Shown here: piece by piece, positions 5,982 to 8,575 of the stretch
How positions within the stretch are numbered: the first letter of the stretch is position 1
Layout: each line of letters begins with the position of its first letter
NCBI GenBank assembly: GCA_029864165.1
Contig: JAOTTZ010000050.1
Coordinates: forward strand, 1-8,575
Source: Burkholderiaceae bacterium
GTDB lineage: Bacteria; Pseudomonadota; Gammaproteobacteria; Burkholderiales; Burkholderiaceae_C
DNA length: 8,575 bases
Direction: 5' to 3'
Position numbers and translations under genes: made by a program
The notes under the pieces: generated by a model
The model's database searches: none
Seen by the model: the letters and a program-made list of their open reading frames with translations, nothing else
Told to the model about the DNA's origin: nothing

Positions 5982-7018
5982 ACGGTTGTCGGAGCCAGTA
6001 GTCGGTGGTGGACTTCTGAAGTAATAGCAAATTTGGAGACCGGACCCTTTGGACTCCGGATGACTACGCTACCCCGCTTGCGACCGCTGTCTACGTAGCG
6101 GTGTGCCGCGCGCACCTCCTCGAACGGATAGCACCGATCAACAACGGGTGTGAACTTGCCCTCTGTCGCAAGCTGGCCCAGTTGGTGGACGTACTCGAGG
6201 CGTTCCGCTGCTGGCCCCGCGATGACCTTTCTGGTGTTGGTGATACCCACCAAAGGGGCTTTGAGTAAGTCCGTGAGGCTCGCGAGAACGAGGAGCAAGC
6301 GTCCGCCATTGGATAGCACGCGGCCGCTGCGCGAGAACGGCGCGGTACCGGCTGCGTCAACAATCACATCGTAGGTCTGTCTTGATGTGGAAAAGTCGTC
6401 CTTCGTGTAGTCAATGACTTGATCGGCCCCAATAGATCGAACCAGTTCAAGATTCGCCGCGCTGCAGACTCCGGTCACGTGTGCGCCAAAGTGCTTTGCC
6501 AGCTGCACGGCCGCCGTGCCGACCGCACCAGAAGCACCATTTACGAGTACGCGTTCACCACTCCGCAGCGCTCCTCTGCGGAAGAAATCGAGCATCGTCG
6601 AACCGCCGAAGCAAAGGGCAGCTGCCTGCTCGTAGCTCAGGTTGGCGGGCTTCATGGCGACGGGACCAGTCGCGGGTATGCAGCGGTACTCGACGTAGCA
6701 ACCCATGCGGGAGCCCGGGAACGCGAACACCCTATCGCCAGCTTTGAACGTCGTTACCTCGCTGCCGACGGCCTCAACTTCTCCAGCGAGCTCAGTCCCG
6801 AGGATCGGTTGCCTGGGTCTTCGAATGCCAAATACGACTCGGCCAAGCAGGCCAAACCCGGAGGGCAACTCCAATGACCTTGCCCTCCAGTCAGCAGAAC
6901 TAACCGTCGCGGCGCAAACTCGAATTAGGAGTTCGTCTTTGGCTGGTACGGGCTTGGCCAGATCGGTTATCTCGAGAACCTCAGGGGGTCCATACCGTCT
7001 GTAGATGATCGCCTTAAT
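5960..7018 (-). CDS. Zinc-independent medium-chain dehydrogenase/reductase (quinone oxidoreductase-like)
   Basis: NAD(P)H-dependent oxidoreductase of the MDR superfamily. The N-terminal GroES-like domain shows KAIIYRRYGPPEVLEI, GTELAGEVEAVG and FKAGDRVFAF. The Rossmann nucleotide-binding motif is VLVNGASGAVGTAAVQLAKHFGA, followed by GADQVIDYTKDDF. The cysteine/histidine ligands of the catalytic zinc are absent, as in quinone oxidoreductases. The conserved MKAI start appears here as ATT-AAG-GCG-ATC: codon 7018-7016 is ATT, and AGGAG at 7030-7026 sits seven bases before it. No ATG, GTG or TTG lies near. Either ATT is the start, or the ATG was lost and translation would have to begin at ATG 7159, adding 47 unfamiliar residues without a ribosome site. 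At the C-terminus the family usually ends close to KRGSVVI, yet the frame runs about 28 residues on into the 75-base repeat, so both ends look altered. Substrate unknown. Confidence 0.85.
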   Translation of the reverse strand: MKAIIYRRYGPPEVLEITDLAKPVPAKDELLIRVCAATVSSADWRARSLELPSGFGLLGRVVFGIRRPRQPILGTELAGEVEAVGSEVTTFKAGDRVFAFPGSRMGCYVEYRCIPATGPVAMKPANLSYEQAAALCFGGSTMLDFFRRGALRSGERVLVNGASGAVGTAAVQLAKHFGAHVTGVCSAANLELVRSIGADQVIDYTKDDFSTSRQTYDVIVDAAGTAPFSRSGRVLSNGGRLLLVLASLTDLLKAPLVGITNTRKVIAGPAAERLEYVHQLGQLATEGKFTPVVDRCYPFEEVRAAHRYVDSGRKRGSVVIRSPKGPVSKFAITSEVHHRLLAPTTVRVREDM

Positions 7019-7025
7019 GAGAGAG

Positions 7026-7030
7026 CTCCT
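7026..7030 (-). promoter_or_regulatory. Ribosome binding site pointing to an ATT start codon
   Basis: AGGAG on the minus strand, then seven bases (CTCTCTC), then ATT-AAG-GCG-ATC, where family members begin Met-Lys-Ala-Ile. The spacing is ideal, which argues that this is the original start even though the codon is ATT. ATT is known as a rare natural start in bacteria (infC, pcnB). Confidence 0.6.
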
Positions 7031-7066
7031 AGGACTGAGCAGGACGCGCCGAGATGGCTTCGTGAG

Positions 7067-7073
7067 GCCTAAC
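7067..7073. other. Integron core-site 7-mer (GTTAGGC on minus), possible attC end
   Basis: On the minus strand GTTAGGC fits the integron consensus GTTRRRY and is preceded by TCCAAC, as in many attC right ends. It lies about 48 bases before the oxidoreductase start, a spacing normal for a gene cassette. Its exact complement occurs at 7875-7881. The 7-mer alone is common by chance; the pairing and gene positions are what make it interesting. Confidence 0.4.
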
Positions 7074-7218
7074 GTTGGACGTGAGGTGATCGCAAAAAGC
7101 GCAGCTCTTCGTGGGTCGCCTCGACTGACGGGAAGGACTCCCCTGTTTGTTTGCGCCACATCGGCGTGCTGGTCTCCATAGGCATGCAGATCAGGTTTTC
7201 AAACTAAAGGAGTTTGCG

Positions 7219-7381
7219 GTGAATACTACAACTGTCGCCGTTGATCTTGCCAAGTCTGTGTTTCAACTGGCCGTGGCCAATGCGCACTCGCGCGTGGTTG
7301 AAACTCAGCGCTTAACCCGCGCCCAGTTTCAACACTGGTTTGCCAACCTCGGTGTTTCCAGCGTCATCATGGAGTCGTGCG
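7219..7381 (+). pseudogene. 5' fragment of an IS110/IS1111-family transposase
   Basis: GTG at 7219 with a good ribosome site (AAGGAG, 7207-7212) begins NTTTVAVDLAKSVFQLAV, which carries the first RuvC-like DEDD aspartate in VDLAK, then RLTRAQFQHWF and VIMESCG. This is the start of an IS110-family transposase, usually about 340 residues and continuing with SAHHWAR after the IMEACG motif. Similarity stops near 7381 and the frame closes at 7389, leaving about one sixth of the protein. The downstream DNA belongs to an oppositely oriented RAYT remnant, so the element was cut by deletion or insertion. The style is closest to the IS1111 group. Members of that group known as IS1111-attC elements insert into integron attC sites, which fits the core-site 7-mers on both sides. 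Not functional. Confidence 0.88.
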
Positions 7382-7833
7382 GAGTCTAGAGGGTCCGCCC
7401 TCCTCAGTTGCCTGATTGTCTTCGAGCAGCTGAAAAACTCTGCAAACTCTCGACACCGATAGCCCCAGGTGTGCGGCAATCGCCGTCATTGTGTGCTGCC
7501 CGTGGGTGGTCGCGATGCGGATCGCTTCGTCGCGCGGCTGGCCCGCGGGGAAGTAAGCTGCCAATGGTTTGCCCGCACGCGCGCGCTGCATTCATTGCAA
7601 TAAGCCAGCAGCCGCGCATCAAATCGCTCCAGGCCCGGGGCCAGAATGGCCAGGAAGCGCGCGCGGTCTTCGCCGTCGGCATATATGACTTCGCGCCTAT
7701 CGCCACGCGCGGTGACGCGATACACAGCGTCGGGGAACTCTATGCGCAGCGGGCGGGGCACGAGTGAAGGGCTGGCATCAGCGTTGTTTGAAGGGATACG
7801 TGCTTTCACACCCGCGATGGTCACCGATGGCAA
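7367..7833 (-). pseudogene. REP-associated tyrosine transposase (RAYT, IS200-like), internally deleted
   Basis: RAYTs are HUH single-strand transposases thought to move REP palindromes. The N-terminal part is clear: PRPLRIEFPDAVYRVTARGD, then RREVIY and LERFDARLLAYC, ending near 7597; the likely start is GTG 7761, although the frame is open to ATG 7833. The family then requires the HxH motif (normally within MxNHYHL) and the catalytic tyrosine. Both are absent. After a frame change near 7590 a second minus frame (7591 down) gives GKPLAAYFPAGQPRDEAIRI and a helix-turn-helix TMTAIAAHLGLSVSRVCRV, the C-terminal DNA-binding part of these proteins. A central deletion thus removed the active site. 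The last codons run into the IS110 fragment, with the join near 7381. The protein is dead as a transposase. Confidence 0.85.
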
Positions 7834-7874
7834 ATATGGAGACCTGACCCTTATGCCCGCTTATGCCTCGAAAG
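7834..7874. other. RAYT left-flank sequence with short repeats
   Basis: Read on the minus strand, GGGTCAGGTCTCCATATTTG lies just before the RAYT frame; its GTCAGGTCTC also begins copy 2 of the 75-base repeat. CTTATGCC occurs twice, at 7850-7857 and 7860-7867. GGTCTCCATA recurs inverted at 7171-7180, so this word brackets the RAYT plus IS110 remains. These could be traces of the REP-like ends the RAYT recognised. Confidence 0.4.
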
Positions 7875-7881
7875 GTTAGGC
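7875..7881. other. Integron core-site 7-mer (GCCTAAC on minus), overlapping a stop codon
   Basis: On the minus strand GCCTAAC fits the RYYYAAC end of an attC and contains the TAA stop of the nuclease-like gene. In integron cassettes the open frame often ends at or inside the attC. It is the perfect complement of the 7-mer at 7067-7073, as R'' and R' of one attC should be. About 800 bases of mobile-element debris lie between the two. Confidence 0.4.
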
Positions 7882-8490
7882 AGCGGCTCCACCATGGGCG
7901 TTGGCGGCCTTGGCGACTGACGGCTTGAGCTCAGAGTACTGGACTGGCGGGCTGAGAGCCTGAAGCGAACTTAGACCAATGGAGTGTTGGCTGCGCTTGC
8001 GCCCATCTAGAACACGCGTGGGTACAACAAAGAAGGTCCATTGCCTGAGGTTCAGAGGATCAATGGTCGACTTGTTCCGGTGGTCAAGGAGCGCTAGGAC
8101 ATATACGTCTGCTTGCCTACGAGACTCCTGGTCTGAGCGACCAGTAGATGGATCCCATGCGCGGGTACGAGGCGTGCTAAATACAACATCAGAGAGTTTT
8201 GCCTGGAACCAGCTTTGGACGCGTGCTGCAGACTTGACCTCCACCTTCACCCCCTCAGGAGTGATGAGGTCAAAAGCATCCCAGTCGCCCCGAACACCCG
8301 AAACATCGGCGCCGAGTCCCGTTGCCACGATGAACTCGGCCAGCCGTCCGCGCGTTACGTTGCTGACTAAATCGGAAGTGCTCCACTGCCAGAACGAGAG
8401 CAGGTTGATGGCCAGTGGCTGGCCATCGAAGTGCAGGGGCTCGACACCGCTCATTCGGGTGACGACGATGGGTGGAAGTGGATCTGGCAT
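7876..8490 (-). CDS. PD-(D/E)XK nuclease-like protein of unknown role, possible integron cassette gene
   Basis: A 204-residue protein, soluble, with no signal peptide or membrane segment. It has the outline of a restriction-endonuclease-like core: a helix with Glu at residue 52 (GRLAEFIVA), then Asp 74 in DAFDL, and Glu 84 and Lys 86 in KVEVKSAA, followed by QSWFQ, which matches D-x(n)-ExK plus a downstream Gln. A further strand and helix follow (ADVYVLALLDH, WTFFVVPTRVL). Such folds occur in restriction, repair and anti-phage enzymes; the target cannot be read here. The start at ATG 8490 has only a weak ribosome site; Met 13 is an alternative. Its stop lies in a core-site 7-mer, and a possible attC lies just upstream, so it may be an integron cassette. 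No methyltransferase partner adjoins it; the one at 4790 is too far away and on the other strand. Confidence 0.7.
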   Translation of the reverse strand: MPDPLPPIVVTRMSGVEPLHFDGQPLAINLLSFWQWSTSDLVSNVTRGRLAEFIVATGLGADVSGVRGDWDAFDLITPEGVKVEVKSAARVQSWFQAKLSDVVFSTPRTRAWDPSTGRSDQESRRQADVYVLALLDHRNKSTIDPLNLRQWTFFVVPTRVLDGRKRSQHSIGLSSLQALSPPVQYSELKPSVAKAANAHGGAAA

Positions 8491-8500
8491 GTATACCTAG

Positions 8501-8566
8501 CCGTCTAAACGAGCTAGCTAACCGGCGTGCCGCCTTGCGGCCCGTCCGTGTTGAGCGCGTTCCAGA
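8501..8566. other. attC-like imperfect inverted repeat (possible integron recombination site)
   Basis: The centre, GCCGC-AAG-GCGGC on the minus strand, is a perfect 5-base stem with a 3-base loop. Outward, on the minus strand, the left arm has CTCAAC and the right arm GTTAGCT in L-box positions. At the outer ends ATCTGGAAC faces GTTTAGAC, a degenerate pair of core sites each with extra or changed bases. The total is about 65 bases, within the usual attC range, with unpaired bases as attC has. There is no T-run, so a terminator is less likely. It sits 15-20 bases before the nuclease-like gene, where the attC of the preceding cassette would be expected. Confidence 0.4.
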
Positions 8567-8575
8567 TAGATCGTG

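Noticed and set aside
5719..6098. Two plus-strand open frames crossing the 75-base repeats
   Set aside because: They are built from the duplicated non-coding unit, giving the same SKCYMSSRTR string twice, and have no ribosome site or family match.

Overview
The window looks like chromosomal DNA of a beta-proteobacterium, most likely of the order Burkholderiales. The grounds are high GC, the style of the LivF, PgeF, Nudix and MscS proteins, and the kinds of decayed mobile DNA present. This is inferred from protein character only; no marker gene fixes the species.

Positions 1-3060 are ordinary core genome with tight spacing. They hold the 3' end of livF (branched-chain amino acid ABC transporter ATPase, +), pgeF (peptidoglycan editing factor, -), a zinc-ribbon Nudix hydrolase (+, divergent from pgeF) and an MscS-type mechanosensitive channel (-). 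No functional link between them is evident beyond general cell maintenance.

Positions 3060-5960 are accessory and partly decayed. A fragment of the C-terminal OB domain of the error-prone polymerase DnaE2/ImuC lies on the minus strand with no body attached. Next come an intact MarC-family membrane protein (-), a roughly 590-base stretch with only an attC-like inverted repeat and a probable broken small membrane protein gene, and a SAM-dependent methyltransferase (+) that is visibly more AT-rich than the core genes. After it is a 378-base non-coding stretch with two kinds of repeat, including a 75-base unit present twice.

Positions 5960-8575 are the most unusual part. Read on the minus strand from the right edge, the order is: an imperfect inverted repeat resembling an integron attC site; a gene for a PD-(D/E)XK nuclease-like protein whose stop codon lies inside a perfect integron core-site 7-mer (GCCTAAC); an internally deleted REP-associated tyrosine transposase (RAYT) abutting an opposed N-terminal stub of an IS110/IS1111 transposase; the matching 7-mer (GTTAGGC); and a medium-chain oxidoreductase gene with a possible ATT start. 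My reading is a remnant integron cassette array without a visible integrase, in which one attC was split by mobile elements. IS1111-group elements are known to target attC sites, which makes the arrangement coherent, but it remains a hypothesis because the attC evidence is structural and partial.
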